Source: Muribaculum sp. An289 (GTDB taxonomy: Bacteria; Bacteroidota; Bacteroidia; Bacteroidales; UBA932). Taken from it: DNA of 64,000 nt. Where the stretch lies: positions 219,960 through 283,959 of the forward strand of contig NZ_NFIV01000002.1 in NCBI RefSeq assembly GCF_002159555.1. The letters are read 5' to 3'. Each line of letters opens with the position of its first letter. Position 1 is the stretch's first letter. A program made the position numbers and the translations under genes. The notes under the pieces are model-generated. The model did not search any database, was not told where the DNA came from, and saw nothing but the letters and a program-made list of their open reading frames with translations. Shown here piece by piece: positions 9,226 through 18,087 of this stretch.

Positions 9226-10419
9226 ATGCAAGATATTTATGCCTCTTTTTCCGCCCTGCGGTCGTGGTGCGAGGCAGAGCATTTCAAGGGCTGGGATCCG
9301 TATGACGGGTTGAACTCGAAAGTCTTCCAGGCGTTGCCGTTCTTCAAGAAATCGGCTTTGTGCAGGCTTGTAGTGATTCAGGGCTTTAAAAGATGTCCTG
9401 TCAATCTTCGCCCTTTGGCTATGGTTCCGAAGGAATACAATGCAAAGGGTGTCGGCCTGTTCTTGCAAGGGTATTGCAATTTGTATAAGGCGGTCGGGCA
9501 GAATCCTTCATTGGCCGGGACACTCGGCAGCAAGGATTCTATACTTGAACGAGTCGATGAGTTGGCCGGATTGCTGATATCGCTTCAGTCCAAAGGATAC
9601 AGCGGCGCTTGCTGGGGATACAATTTCGATTGGCAGGCGAGGCGACTCTTCCTGTTCCCGAAATTTACCCCGACGGTCGTAGCTACCAATTTTTGTGCGA
9701 CGGCACTGATGGATGCTTACGAAATAACGGGGAATAAGAGATATCTGGATACGGCTTTGTCGGCGGCGGATTTCGTGCTTAAAGACTTGCATCGTACTGA
9801 ATGTAAAGGTGGATTCCTGTTTTCATACAGTCCTTTGAAGGGCAATGACACTGTTTTCAATGCTTCGCTGTTAGGGAGCAAATTGCTTTCATATTGCTGG
9901 CATCATACCCGTAATCAGGAATATCTTGATGCCGCGAGGGCATCTGTACTTGCCTGCTGCAATTCGCAAAACGATGATGGGTCGTGGGTATATGGAATGC
10001 TCCCTGTCCAGTCTTGGATTGACAGTTTCCATACCGGCTACAATCTTGACGGCCTGATTGCTTACGAAGAACAGACGGGGGACAAATCCTTTCATGAAAA
10101 TATCGAAAAAGGTTTTGATTATTATATAAAAAATTTCTTTGAGCCGGATGGTTGTCCGAAGTATTATGATAATCAGAAATATCCGATAGATATCCATTGT
10201 CCGGGACAATTGCTCGTGACATTGTACAGATTGCATCGTTATGGTGAATATTCTGAACTTGCAGACAAGGTTTTGAAGTGGACAATCGCCAACATGCAGG
10301 ACAAAAAAGGATATTTTTACTATCAGTTGAAGCCGGGAATCAGTTCGAAGATACCGTATATGCGTTGGAGCAATGCATTTATGTTCAATGCGATGAGTTA
10401 TTATTTTCTTTCAAAATAA
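9226..10419 (+). CDS. Uncharacterised alpha/alpha-barrel-like protein of polysaccharide loci
   Basis: This protein has about 397 residues starting at the ATG at 9226 (MQDIYASFSALRSWC); an in-frame start at 9115 would overlap the HTH gene and is rejected. Helical repeats with aromatic/glycine motifs (SKGYSGACWGYNFDWQARR, NDDGSWVYGM, FHTGYNLDGLIAYEE, CPGQLLVTLYRL) resemble (alpha/alpha)6-barrel enzymes such as glycoside hydrolases, polysaccharide lyases or terpenoid cyclase-like folds. Similar proteins occur in Bacteroides capsule loci and are often misnamed delta-aminolevulinate dehydratase. From here on the GC content rises sharply relative to the genes upstream. Substrate and reaction are unknown. 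Confidence 0.72.
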   Translation: MQDIYASFSALRSWCEAEHFKGWDPYDGLNSKVFQALPFFKKSALCRLVVIQGFKRCPVNLRPLAMVPKEYNAKGVGLFLQGYCNLYKAVGQNPSLAGTLGSKDSILERVDELAGLLISLQSKGYSGACWGYNFDWQARRLFLFPKFTPTVVATNFCATALMDAYEITGNKRYLDTALSAADFVLKDLHRTECKGGFLFSYSPLKGNDTVFNASLLGSKLLSYCWHHTRNQEYLDAARASVLACCNSQNDDGSWVYGMLPVQSWIDSFHTGYNLDGLIAYEEQTGDKSFHENIEKGFDYYIKNFFEPDGCPKYYDNQKYPIDIHCPGQLLVTLYRLHRYGEYSELADKVLKWTIANMQDKKGYFYYQLKPGISSKIPYMRWSNAFMFNAMSYYFLSK

Positions 10420-10433
10420 AGATACATTTCACC

Positions 10434-11132
10434 ATGGATAAAGTCGTTCTAAACGGAGTAGAGGTATATCCTTTCACTTCAGAAAGTCAGTTGTTGGATT
10501 TTGTGGATGAGCATAAGGGAATCCTTGTGGCCATAAATGCAGAGAAGATTCTGCATGCAACGGAGCAGACACGGGGCATTATCAACAGGAACATAGGTTA
10601 TTGCGATGGGGCAGGGGCGCAGCTTGCCGTCAAGCAGAAAGGATATAAGGATGCGGCAAAACTTCCCGGATGCGAACTGTGGCTGAAAATCGTTGCAAAA
10701 TTCCATGATGAAAAGACTTTTTATCTTGTAGGAAGCAAGCCGCAGGTAATTGAAGAGACCGTGGCAAAATTGCGGCAGGAATATCCTGGGATAAATATCA
10801 TAGGGTATCGCGACGGCTATCTGAAGTCGGATGATGAAAAGGAGCGGTTGATTGAGGATATTGCAGAAAAACGTCCCGATGTTGTCTTTGTGGCGATGGG
10901 CTCTCCGAAACAGGAACTCCTGATGGAGGAGATACAGAAGCGGCATAAAGCCATTTTCCAGGGCCTGGGCGGCAGTTTCGATGTGTATACCGGACATGTC
11001 CCCCGTGCTCCGAAATGGTGGGTGGACCATAATCTCGAATTTGCCTACCGCCTGTTGAAAGAACCAAAACGTATCAAACGCCAGATATATTTGGTGAAGT
11101 ATGCGTATTGGTTGGTGTTCAGAAAATTGTAA
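10434..11132 (+). CDS. WecG/TagA/CpsF family glycosyltransferase (GT26)
   Basis: This protein has about 232 residues from the ATG at 10434 (MDKVVLNGVEVYPF). Family marks are INRNIGYCDGAGAQLAVK (the conserved D/G loop), FYLVGSKPQVIEE, PDVVFVAMGSPKQELLM and the C-terminal GGSFDVYTGHVPRAPKWW followed by basic residues. Family members transfer N-acetylmannosamine(uronic acid) from UDP to lipid-linked GlcNAc at the membrane. The neighbouring wecB makes UDP-ManNAc, so a ManNAc transfer is the natural reading. The next gene starts 22 nt downstream. Confidence 0.88.
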   Translation: MDKVVLNGVEVYPFTSESQLLDFVDEHKGILVAINAEKILHATEQTRGIINRNIGYCDGAGAQLAVKQKGYKDAAKLPGCELWLKIVAKFHDEKTFYLVGSKPQVIEETVAKLRQEYPGINIIGYRDGYLKSDDEKERLIEDIAEKRPDVVFVAMGSPKQELLMEEIQKRHKAIFQGLGGSFDVYTGHVPRAPKWWVDHNLEFAYRLLKEPKRIKRQIYLVKYAYWLVFRKL

Positions 11133-11154
11133 TTTAAGATCCATAATCCATTTT

Positions 11155-12306
11155 ATGAAAAAAATAATGCTTGTTTTCGGGACACGTCCCGAGGCCATAA
11201 AGATGGCTCCGCTTGTCAAAGAATTCCAGAAATATCCGGAGGATTTCCGGACCATCGTATGTGTTACAGGACAGCACCGCGAGATGCTCGACCAGGTGCT
11301 GGAAATATTTGAAATCAAGCCCGACTATGACCTGAATATCATGAAACAGGGCCAGGACCTGTATGATGTTACCGCCAAAGTCCTGCTCGGAATGCGGGAT
11401 ATCCTTAAAGAGGAGCATCCGGATGTCGTGCTTGTCCATGGCGATACTACGACTTCGACTGCTGCCGCGCTTGCTGCGTTCTATCAGCAGATTCCTGTCG
11501 GACATGTAGAGGCCGGTCTGCGCACACACAATATTTACAGTCCGTGGCCGGAAGAGATGAACAGGCAGCTTACGGGCAGGATAGCCGAATACGATTTTGC
11601 GCCTACACCTTTGAGCCGTCGCAACCTGGAGCAGGAAGGGGTGAGGCCGGAAAAGATTTCCGTAACCGGCAATACTGTCATCGATGCTCTGTACATGGTT
11701 GTGGACAAGATAAAGAACGATGCCGCACTCAGGGCACGTCTGGAGGATGAACTCAGGAGTGCAGGTTACGATGTGGCCCGTCTCGGAGCAGGGCGCAGGC
11801 TTGTGCTTATCACCGGTCACCGCCGGGAGAATTTCGGTGAGGGCTTCATCTCGATGTGCCGCGCCATCAAGACTTTGACGGAAAAATATCCTGATACGGA
11901 TTTTGTATATCCGATGCATCTGAACCCTAACGTGCGCCGTCCGATACACGAGGTATTCGGGGACAATCTGACCGGTCTCGGAAACATGTTTTTCATAGAG
12001 CCTCTCGAATACCTGAGTTTTGTTTTCCTGATGGAACGCTCATTCATCGTCCTGACCGACAGCGGCGGCATCCAGGAGGAGGCTCCGGGACTCGGGAAGC
12101 CGGTGCTCGTGATGCGCGATACGACAGAAAGGCCTGAGGCTGTGGATGCCGGGACTGTAAAACTCGTCGGGACCGACTACGGACGTATTGTAGGCGAGAC
12201 TTCCCGGCTGCTCGACGATTCTGCGGCCTACAATGCGATGAGCCATGCCGTGAACCCTTACGGCGACGGCCTTGCCTGCAGGCGTATAGTCAGTGCGTTG
12301 AAATAA
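11155..12306 (+). CDS. wecB: UDP-N-acetylglucosamine 2-epimerase (non-hydrolysing)
   Basis: This 383-residue enzyme interconverts UDP-GlcNAc and UDP-ManNAc. The start at 11155 (MKKIMLVFGTRPEAIKMAPLV) gives the canonical N-terminus. Conserved segments include VHGDTTTSTAAALAAFY, VGHVEAGLRTHNIYSPWPEE, LITGHRRENFGE and the C-terminal LTDSGGIQEEAPGLGKPVLVMRDTTERPEA, which contains UDP-binding and catalytic residues of the family. It ends the polysaccharide operon, supplying the donor for the GT26 enzyme just upstream, and is followed by a strong terminator. Confidence 0.96.
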   Translation: MKKIMLVFGTRPEAIKMAPLVKEFQKYPEDFRTIVCVTGQHREMLDQVLEIFEIKPDYDLNIMKQGQDLYDVTAKVLLGMRDILKEEHPDVVLVHGDTTTSTAAALAAFYQQIPVGHVEAGLRTHNIYSPWPEEMNRQLTGRIAEYDFAPTPLSRRNLEQEGVRPEKISVTGNTVIDALYMVVDKIKNDAALRARLEDELRSAGYDVARLGAGRRLVLITGHRRENFGEGFISMCRAIKTLTEKYPDTDFVYPMHLNPNVRRPIHEVFGDNLTGLGNMFFIEPLEYLSFVFLMERSFIVLTDSGGIQEEAPGLGKPVLVMRDTTERPEAVDAGTVKLVGTDYGRIVGETSRLLDDSAAYNAMSHAVNPYGDGLACRRIVSALK

Positions 12307-12456
12307 TTTCGGCGAAAAACCGTGTTGACTGGCCGGTGGTCAATCCTGCACGTTCGCATGAATAAGTCCGGTCGCGATTTCGGGCACGCTCAAAAAATCG
12401 AAGAGTTGTTATAAGTTACTCGTAATCAATGATTTGTGGCTGATATTGTAATGAGA

Positions 12457-12508
12457 CACTGTGGATTTCGAGGCCTTTTGAACCCTTCAGAATCCACAGT
12501 GCTTTTTT
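12457..12508 (+). terminator. Rho-independent terminator of the polysaccharide operon
   Basis: A perfect 11-bp stem (CACTGTGGATT at 12457-12467 with AATCCACAGTG at 12491-12501) encloses a 23-nt loop and is followed by a T6 tract. It lies between wecB and the convergent tpx gene. The other 150 bases between wecB and the hairpin show nothing recognisable. Confidence 0.85.
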
Positions 12509-12535
12509 CTTCCTGCAAACTGCAAGGCATTTTCC

Positions 12536-13033
12536 CTACAACGCCTTCAGCGCGGCATCGTAATCCGGCTCGGTCGTGATTTCCGGTACGAGCTGGGTAT
12601 GGACTATTTTCCCGTTTTCATCCAAAACGATTACCGACCTTGCGAAAAGCCCTGCAAGAGGGCCGTCTGCCATTTCGACACCATAATCTTCACCGAAGGT
12701 GCAATTTCTGAATGCGGACAGCGGCGTTACGTTTTCAATGCCTTCAGTCGTGCAGAAACGTCCGTGTGCGAAAGGCAGGTCTTTTGAAATCGCAAGCACG
12801 ACGGTATTTTCCATTTTTGCCGCCATGCTGTTGAACTTCCTTACTGAAGCCGCGCATACGGCAGTGTCGAGGCTCGGAAATATGTTGAGGACTACTTTTT
12901 TGCCTTTTAAAGAGCTGAGGCTCATCTCGCTCAGGTCGGTCTTCACCATCGTGAAATCCTTGGCTGTTTCGCCAGCTACAGGAAAACTTCCTTTGAGGTT
13001 TATCTTATTTCCTCCCAATGTGACTGTGTTCAT
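12536..13033 (-). CDS. tpx: Thiol peroxidase
   Basis: This 165-residue atypical 2-Cys peroxiredoxin reduces hydrogen and alkyl peroxides using thioredoxin. The peroxidatic cysteine is Cys60 in [10 protein letters not shown] and the resolving cysteine is Cys94 in HGRFC, the spacing seen in E. coli Tpx. The length is typical of the family. It is monocistronic and transcribed toward wecB. Its AT-rich upstream region contains a TTTTG...TAATTTTT arrangement on the minus strand that could be its promoter. Confidence 0.95.
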   Translation of the reverse strand: MNTVTLGGNKINLKGSFPVAGETAKDFTMVKTDLSEMSLSSLKGKKVVLNIFPSLDTAVCAASVRKFNSMAAKMENTVVLAISKDLPFAHGRFCTTEGIENVTPLSAFRNCTFGEDYGVEMADGPLAGLFARSVIVLDENGKIVHTQLVPEITTEPDYDAALKAL

Positions 13034-13323
13034 GTAAAAATAAATTTAAAAATTATAACAGCCGTCCCGACATGCAAAATTCAGACCGAAAATTATTCAT
13101 GAGCAGTACGGAAAAGCCTGCCGGAAAAGCCACGGGGAACCCATGGAAAACATAGCAATTTGAATAAATTCATTTGCTCTGCTCTCGGCTTCTGCGTATA
13201 TTTGGCTTCGCCACATATACTGTAGCACCTCGGTAATGAAAGTCAAACAAGTTTGTTTTCATTACTCTCGGTTTCTGCGTATATTTGCAAGAGCGATTTT
13301 TAATTTAACCAAACGAAACGATT
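13034..13323. repeat. Intergenic region with repeat-hairpin mosaic and promoter
   Basis: Two direct repeats of 23 nt (13182-13204 and 13265-13287, one mismatch, core TTCTGCGTATATTTG) flank two hairpins. One is at 13196-13220 (arms GTATATTTGGC and GCCACATATAC) and one at 13234-13264 (TAATGAAA/TTTCATTA and CAAAC/GTTTG). Each repeat contains TATATTTG, a Bacteroidetes -7 element, so the downstream copy probably also serves as the promoter of the alcohol dehydrogenase. No gene is seen here. Confidence 0.6.
13280..13287 (+). promoter_or_regulatory. Putative -7 element for alcohol dehydrogenase
   Basis: TATATTTG matches the Bacteroidetes TAnnTTTG consensus. A TTTG lies at 13252-13255, giving a longer than usual spacer of 24 nt. 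The start codon is 37 nt downstream. Confidence 0.5.
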
Positions 13324-14475
13324 ATGCACAATTTTGATTTCAGGAACCCGACCGAACTGATTTTCGGGAAAGGACAGATTGCAAAACTTTCCGAGAGGAT
13401 AGGGAAAGGCACTAAGATATTGATGACTTACGGAGGAGGCTCCATTTTCAGGAACGGAGTCTACGACCAGGTGAAAAAAGCCCTCGAAGGCTACGATATC
13501 GTAGAATTCGGCGGCATAGAAGCCAATCCGGACTATGATACGCTGATGAAGGCGATAGCCGTCTGCAAGGAAAACAAGGTGGACATGATATTGGCTGTAG
13601 GCGGAGGCTCGGTCATTGACGGGACCAAGTTCATTGCGGCCGGCGCCAATTTCGACGGCGACCCGTGGGACTTCCTTATCGGCAAGGCGCCCGTGTGCAA
13701 GGCCGTTCCATTCGCTTCGGTGCTTACCCTTCCGGCCACTGCTTCCGAGATGAACAACGGCGCGGTGATTTCACGGAGGGTGACAAAGGAAAAATACGCA
13801 TTCCACAACCCGGAGGGCTTCCCTCTGTTTTCAATCCTCGACCCTACGGTCGTATTTTCTTTGCCTCAAAGGCAGATTTCCAACGGAATCGTGGATATTT
13901 ATGCCCATACTTTCGAGCAATACCTTACTACCTGCATCAACACGAAAGTGATGGACCGGTGGGCTGAAGGCCTCTTGCAGACACTCATCGAACTCGCCCC
14001 GGAACTCCTGAAGGATGACCGCAGTTATGACGCCTGCGCGGATTTCATGCTTACGGCGACAATGGGGCTCAACGGCTTTATCGCAATGGGCGTGGATGAA
14101 GACTGGTCGACACACATGATAGGCCATGAACTGACTGCCCTTCACGGGCTCGACCACGGAGTCACCCTCGCGATAGTTTTCCCTGGAGTCATGAGCGTGA
14201 TGCGCAAGGAAAAACAAGGAAAACTCCTGCAATACGGCGAAAGGGTCTGGGGCATCAGAGAAGGTTCCGTGGACGAAAGGATAGATGAAGCAATCAGGAA
14301 AACAGAGCAGTTTTTCCGCTCCGTGGGTATGAAAACGAGACTTTCCGAGCACGGGATAGGCCAGGAGACAATCGATACGATTGTAAAACGTTTCCGTGAC
14401 CGTCACTGGAAGCTCGGCGAAGGAGGCATCGTCACTCCGGAAAAAGTCGAAATGATATTGAAGGAAAGGCTTTAG
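13324..14475 (+). CDS. Iron-containing alcohol dehydrogenase (YqhD/BdhA-like)
   Basis: This 383-residue group III alcohol dehydrogenase reduces aldehydes to alcohols, usually with NADPH. It shows the N-terminal IFGKGQIAKL, the nucleotide-binding LAVGGGSVIDGTKFIA loop near residue 95 and the LTLPATASEMN motif. The metal-binding histidines lie in THMIGHELTALHGLDHGVTLA. Length and motifs fit the butanol dehydrogenase/YqhD branch. The physiological role may be disposal of reducing equivalents or aldehyde detoxification. It is followed by exonuclease III 62 nt later, probably by chance adjacency. Confidence 0.92.
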   Translation: MHNFDFRNPTELIFGKGQIAKLSERIGKGTKILMTYGGGSIFRNGVYDQVKKALEGYDIVEFGGIEANPDYDTLMKAIAVCKENKVDMILAVGGGSVIDGTKFIAAGANFDGDPWDFLIGKAPVCKAVPFASVLTLPATASEMNNGAVISRRVTKEKYAFHNPEGFPLFSILDPTVVFSLPQRQISNGIVDIYAHTFEQYLTTCINTKVMDRWAEGLLQTLIELAPELLKDDRSYDACADFMLTATMGLNGFIAMGVDEDWSTHMIGHELTALHGLDHGVTLAIVFPGVMSVMRKEKQGKLLQYGERVWGIREGSVDERIDEAIRKTEQFFRSVGMKTRLSEHGIGQETIDTIVKRFRDRHWKLGEGGIVTPEKVEMILKERL

Positions 14476-14537
14476 TCTTAAAATTTCAAACAGCTTCAAA
14501 CAGTTCTACAACAGTTTCTAAAGAAAAACTTTAAAAC

Positions 14538-15293
14538 ATGAAATTCATATCATGGAACGTGAACGGGCTCAGGGCCTGCCTGGGAAAGGGGTTCGAGCCC
14601 TCTTTCCTCGGCCTTGACGCCGATTTCTTCGCATTGCAGGAGACAAAGATGCAGGCCGGCCAGCTTGATTTGGAGTTTCCCGGCTACCGCTCGTTCTGGA
14701 ACTACGCCGAGCGCAAGGGCTATTCCGGGACGGCCGTTTTCACAAAACACGAGCCGATAGCCGTAACATACGGAATAGGGGCGGAGGAGCACGATCGCGA
14801 AGGGCGTGTAATCACGCTGGAGATGCCCGGATTTTTCTTCGTGAACGTATATGTCCCCAACTCCCAGGACGAGCTCGCCCGTCTCGATTACCGCATGAAA
14901 TGGGAGGACGATTTCCGAAAATACCTGCTGGGTCTCGATGCCCGCAAACCGGTGATTGTCTGCGGTGATTTGAACGTGGCCCACCAGGAAATAGATTTGA
15001 AAAATCCGAAAACCAACCGGAGGAATGCGGGTTTTACCGATGAAGAGCGGGGAAAATTTTCCGTCCTTCTCGAGAGCGGCTTCATAGATACGTTCCGCTA
15101 TTTTTATCCCGATGCGAAGGACCAGTATTCCTGGTGGTCGTACCGCTTCAGGGCGCGCGAGAAAAACGCCGGGTGGCGTATAGATTATTTTCTCGTTTCG
15201 CGTTCCCTCGGGCCGCGGCTGCTGTCGGCTTCGATCCATCAGGAAATCCACGGGTCGGACCATTGTCCGGTGGAGCTTGTGCTGAGTGACTGA
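14538..15293 (+). CDS. xth: Exodeoxyribonuclease III
   Basis: This 251-residue AP endonuclease/3'-5' exonuclease acts in base-excision repair. It has the EEP-fold motifs: SWNVNGLRA at the N-terminus, FALQETKM with the metal-binding glutamate, VNVYVPNSQDELARLDYRMKW, VCGDLNVAH, and the C-terminal RIDYFLVS and GSDHCPV. Length and motif order are those of ExoA/Xth enzymes. Confidence 0.96.
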   Translation: MKFISWNVNGLRACLGKGFEPSFLGLDADFFALQETKMQAGQLDLEFPGYRSFWNYAERKGYSGTAVFTKHEPIAVTYGIGAEEHDREGRVITLEMPGFFFVNVYVPNSQDELARLDYRMKWEDDFRKYLLGLDARKPVIVCGDLNVAHQEIDLKNPKTNRRNAGFTDEERGKFSVLLESGFIDTFRYFYPDAKDQYSWWSYRFRAREKNAGWRIDYFLVSRSLGPRLLSASIHQEIHGSDHCPVELVLSD

Positions 15294-15593
15294 CTGCCGC
15301 CCGGAACCTGTGCAATTAAGGAAAATTATTTGCAGGAGCGGAATATTTTTCTAAATTCGCATACGCATAAATGACATAGTTTTTTTGACATAAAGAATAG
15401 AGAAGGTGTCCTTCCAAAGAAATCCCCAAATTTCAAGTTATACGGGACACGTCGGCTCTACCCTCCAAAAGGGGTGGGCCGTTATTTACGTATAACGGGT
15501 GTTTTGGCGATACCTTTTGGAGTGAATGGCGGCCCGCCTTTCTTTTTAATGTATTATCTCCCGAGGCTGCCGGGGAGCAAAAACTTTCAAATT
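15294..15593 (+). promoter_or_regulatory. Structured leader upstream of lipoprotein pair
   Basis: No gene is seen in these 300 bases. The part nearest the lipoprotein can fold. An 8-bp stem, GTTATACG (15437-15444) with CGTATAAC (15489-15496), encloses an inner hairpin between 15453 and 15481 (CGGC...GCCG with a CTCC-AAAA-GGGG-like tip). GGTGTCC at 15405 could compete by pairing with GGACAC at 15445. It matches no riboswitch class I can name. Confidence 0.4.
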
Positions 15594-16766
15594 ATGAAAA
15601 AACAGATTTTCTTGTCTGCCGCAGCTTTGGCCGCATCGTTCGTATGTTTCAGTGCATGTACGGAAAAACCGGGACCGGACCCAAATCCTCCAGGACCCGG
15701 CGGGGAAACCGAAGACTCGGTCGCTGTCGAGAGCATAGCGGTGGAGCCCGAGACACTTTCATTGACGGAAGGCGGGACGTATCAACTGAAAGCGACGGTT
15801 TCTCCGGAAAACGCCGATTTTGAAAGCATCCTCTGGACTTCTTCCGATGAATCGGTTGCTACGGTGGATGGCACCGGCCTGGTGACGGCTGTCGCCGCAG
15901 GGGAGGCTTCCATAACGGCAAGCGTTTCGGATTTCGAGGCCTTTTGTTCCGTAGTTGTCGAAGCCGCCGTAGTCGTTCCGGATATCGTATTTTCCGCTGT
16001 GTCCGGGTCGTACAATTCGGCCGGTCAGATAATGAACGTCACGCTGGAAGCCGCCGACGGCTCGTCGGTGTATCTGAAGATGAATGTTTCCGGGGATTTG
16101 TCGGGAAAATATGCCATAGACGCTTCTGGCGAGGGGAAAACGATTTCGGGTTCAGGCGCTTCCGAAGCGAGCTATTATATGTCTCCGGAGGGGGAAAAGG
16201 ATTATCTGGCATCCGGGGAACTCGATATTGAGATTCCTTCCGGGGATTATATCTCAATATCCATTGCCGGTGAAGTCACTACCGAAAACGGGAAGCTCGC
16301 TTCACTGGAGGCCGTGTCCGTAACCCTGCCGGAAATGAAACACTACGAACTCGTTGCCGGAGACCTGTTCTATTACGGGTTGAATGACAACGGGACGAGC
16401 CTGTTCTGCATATATCTCAAGGACTCGGCAACTGTCGGCGACGGTACTATGACATTCAATACCTGCATATATGCGACTACTCCGACGATGGAGGATTTGG
16501 ACAACCTTTATCTTCCGGACGGGGAATACGTATCCGCGCCCGGCACTTATGAGGAATTTACCATAAATGACAAGGATTCCGAGTCCATGAAAGGCTTCTG
16601 GTATACTCTGGAACCGGAGATGGTTACGCATTATCTGCTCCGCGGGCACATCAATGTGTCAAAAGCGGCCGATATATATACCATAACGGGCGAATATCTG
16701 GAAACCGAATACTCCGGAGTCACTTTTACATTTACCGGGACATTGATTGCTGAGGATTATTCATAA
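15594..16766 (+). CDS. BIG2-domain lipoprotein
   Basis: This secreted lipoprotein has about 390 residues from the ATG at 15594. The signal peptide ends in the lipobox FSAC with Cys22, then a Pro/Gly-rich linker (PGPDPNPPGPGGE). A bacterial Ig-like BIG2 domain follows (VESIAVEPETLSLTEGG...TVSPENADFESILWTSSDESVATVDGTGLVTAVAAGEASITAS, about residues 45-125). The remaining C-terminal beta-rich region is not assigned. The protein is probably anchored in the outer membrane and surface exposed. An in-frame start 120 nt upstream is rejected because it lacks a signal peptide. It probably forms an operon with the following lipoprotein, 12 nt away. Confidence 0.85.
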   Translation: MKKQIFLSAAALAASFVCFSACTEKPGPDPNPPGPGGETEDSVAVESIAVEPETLSLTEGGTYQLKATVSPENADFESILWTSSDESVATVDGTGLVTAVAAGEASITASVSDFEAFCSVVVEAAVVVPDIVFSAVSGSYNSAGQIMNVTLEAADGSSVYLKMNVSGDLSGKYAIDASGEGKTISGSGASEASYYMSPEGEKDYLASGELDIEIPSGDYISISIAGEVTTENGKLASLEAVSVTLPEMKHYELVAGDLFYYGLNDNGTSLFCIYLKDSATVGDGTMTFNTCIYATTPTMEDLDNLYLPDGEYVSAPGTYEEFTINDKDSESMKGFWYTLEPEMVTHYLLRGHINVSKAADIYTITGEYLETEYSGVTFTFTGTLIAEDYS

Positions 16767-16778
16767 AAATATAATGCC

Positions 16779-18038
16779 ATGAAAAAGTTTGTTTATTTTG
16801 TATCAATGGCTTTAGTGTCTTTGGGCATTAATGCCTGCAAGCCGGAAGAGCCTGCCGGCCCTGCATTGGAAGGCCTTGCCTTTAAAACCCCGGAAGTCGA
16901 ATTGGCCGTAGGGGATGTCTATGCATTGGAATTGACAATCACTCCTGCCGATGCCGTATATGATGGACTGTTCTGGGCAAGTTCGGATGAAGCCGTCGCT
17001 TCCGTAAGTGATGACGGCGAAGTGACTGCCGTGTCTGCCGGAACAGCCGATATTACCGTAAACAGCGGTGAAATCTCTGCAACCTGTAAAGTGACTGTAA
17101 AAGAAAACAGGGAACAGGTGGAGATGAAAATCGAAGTAAGAGCCTTGTCTGCAAATGAAGCCGAGGTGACAGTTTCTGCCGTTCACGGGCAGATACTGCC
17201 TGAGGACAATCTCAGATTGACGGTTGTCAATACTTTCACCGGGGAAGAGATTCAAACCATAGAAAATACCGTTTCGGCGGAAGGCAATATTGTGGAAACC
17301 GTTGAAGGCCTGATACCTGCCCATGTCGTCTATGGTATAGACGCTCTTCTTACGACACCCGACGGACAATCCGTTACGGCTGAATCCGAATACGAACATG
17401 TTTGGGACGAGGAGGGTATAGTATATGATTGCGAAGGCAATAAATACACTACCGTAATTGTCGGAAACCAGGAGTGGATTGTGGAGAACATGCGTGTAGG
17501 AATGCTTAACGACGGTACGCCTGTCGAAAGGCTGGACGCTACGGATGCATGGATTGCCGCAAACGAATCTCCTGCGTGGTGTTTTTACAACAACGATGAG
17601 GCCAATGGAGAAAAATACGGCTATCTTTACAATTATCCTGCGGCAGGAAGTGACAGGCTCTGTCCGGTAGGATGGAGGACACCGACCCATGAGGACTGGC
17701 AGAACCTCGGTGTGGCTGTCGGCGGAACGTTGTATTCGGACGAATGGGGAGACTATTTTTCAATGATCGGTGTCCATCTGAAAGCTACCGAAGGCTGGAC
17801 AGACGGTAAAAACGGAAAAGACACATACGGCTTGTCATTTTTGCCGGGCGGATGCCGCAATGCCCAGGACGGGACTTTCAACCTTGAAGGCTCTACCGCT
17901 TATATGTGGTCTTCTACTCCTGTGGAAGGCAGCGAATACGGAGAAATAAATGTCTGGTATATAACCAACTGGAACCTTTCCAATATCCGTGTTGTCGGCA
18001 CTGGTGGCTTCTCGGTCAGGTGTGTCAGGGATGTATAA
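16779..18038 (+). CDS. BIG2 plus FISUMP-domain lipoprotein
   Basis: This 419-residue lipoprotein has the signal peptide MKKFVYFVSMALVSLGINAC with Cys20 in the lipobox. One BIG2 domain (LAVGDVYALELTITPADAVYDGLFWASSDEAVASV...) spans about residues 35-105. The C-terminus matches the Fibrobacter succinogenes major paralogous domain: YDCEGNKYTTVIVGNQEWIVENM, then GYLYNYPAA, LCPVGWRTPTHEDW, LSFLPGGCRN, MWSSTP and VRCVRD. FISUMP domains occur in surface proteins of Bacteroidetes and Fibrobacteres; binding or adhesion is often supposed, without proof. A terminator follows directly. Confidence 0.88.
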   Translation: MKKFVYFVSMALVSLGINACKPEEPAGPALEGLAFKTPEVELAVGDVYALELTITPADAVYDGLFWASSDEAVASVSDDGEVTAVSAGTADITVNSGEISATCKVTVKENREQVEMKIEVRALSANEAEVTVSAVHGQILPEDNLRLTVVNTFTGEEIQTIENTVSAEGNIVETVEGLIPAHVVYGIDALLTTPDGQSVTAESEYEHVWDEEGIVYDCEGNKYTTVIVGNQEWIVENMRVGMLNDGTPVERLDATDAWIAANESPAWCFYNNDEANGEKYGYLYNYPAAGSDRLCPVGWRTPTHEDWQNLGVAVGGTLYSDEWGDYFSMIGVHLKATEGWTDGKNGKDTYGLSFLPGGCRNAQDGTFNLEGSTAYMWSSTPVEGSEYGEINVWYITNWNLSNIRVVGTGGFSVRCVRDV

Positions 18039-18087
18039 TGATGTCGCGGTGTGATTAGGTCAATCCGCTTCTTTATCTGAAATATTT

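Noticed and set aside
9775..10285. Long minus-strand and alternative-frame readings over the barrel-protein, wecB, kam and etf genes
   Set aside because: They are shadows of well supported plus-strand genes with conserved motifs.
13182..13287. Possible CRISPR repeats
   Set aside because: Only two copies, one mismatch, hairpins between them and no cas genes in the window.
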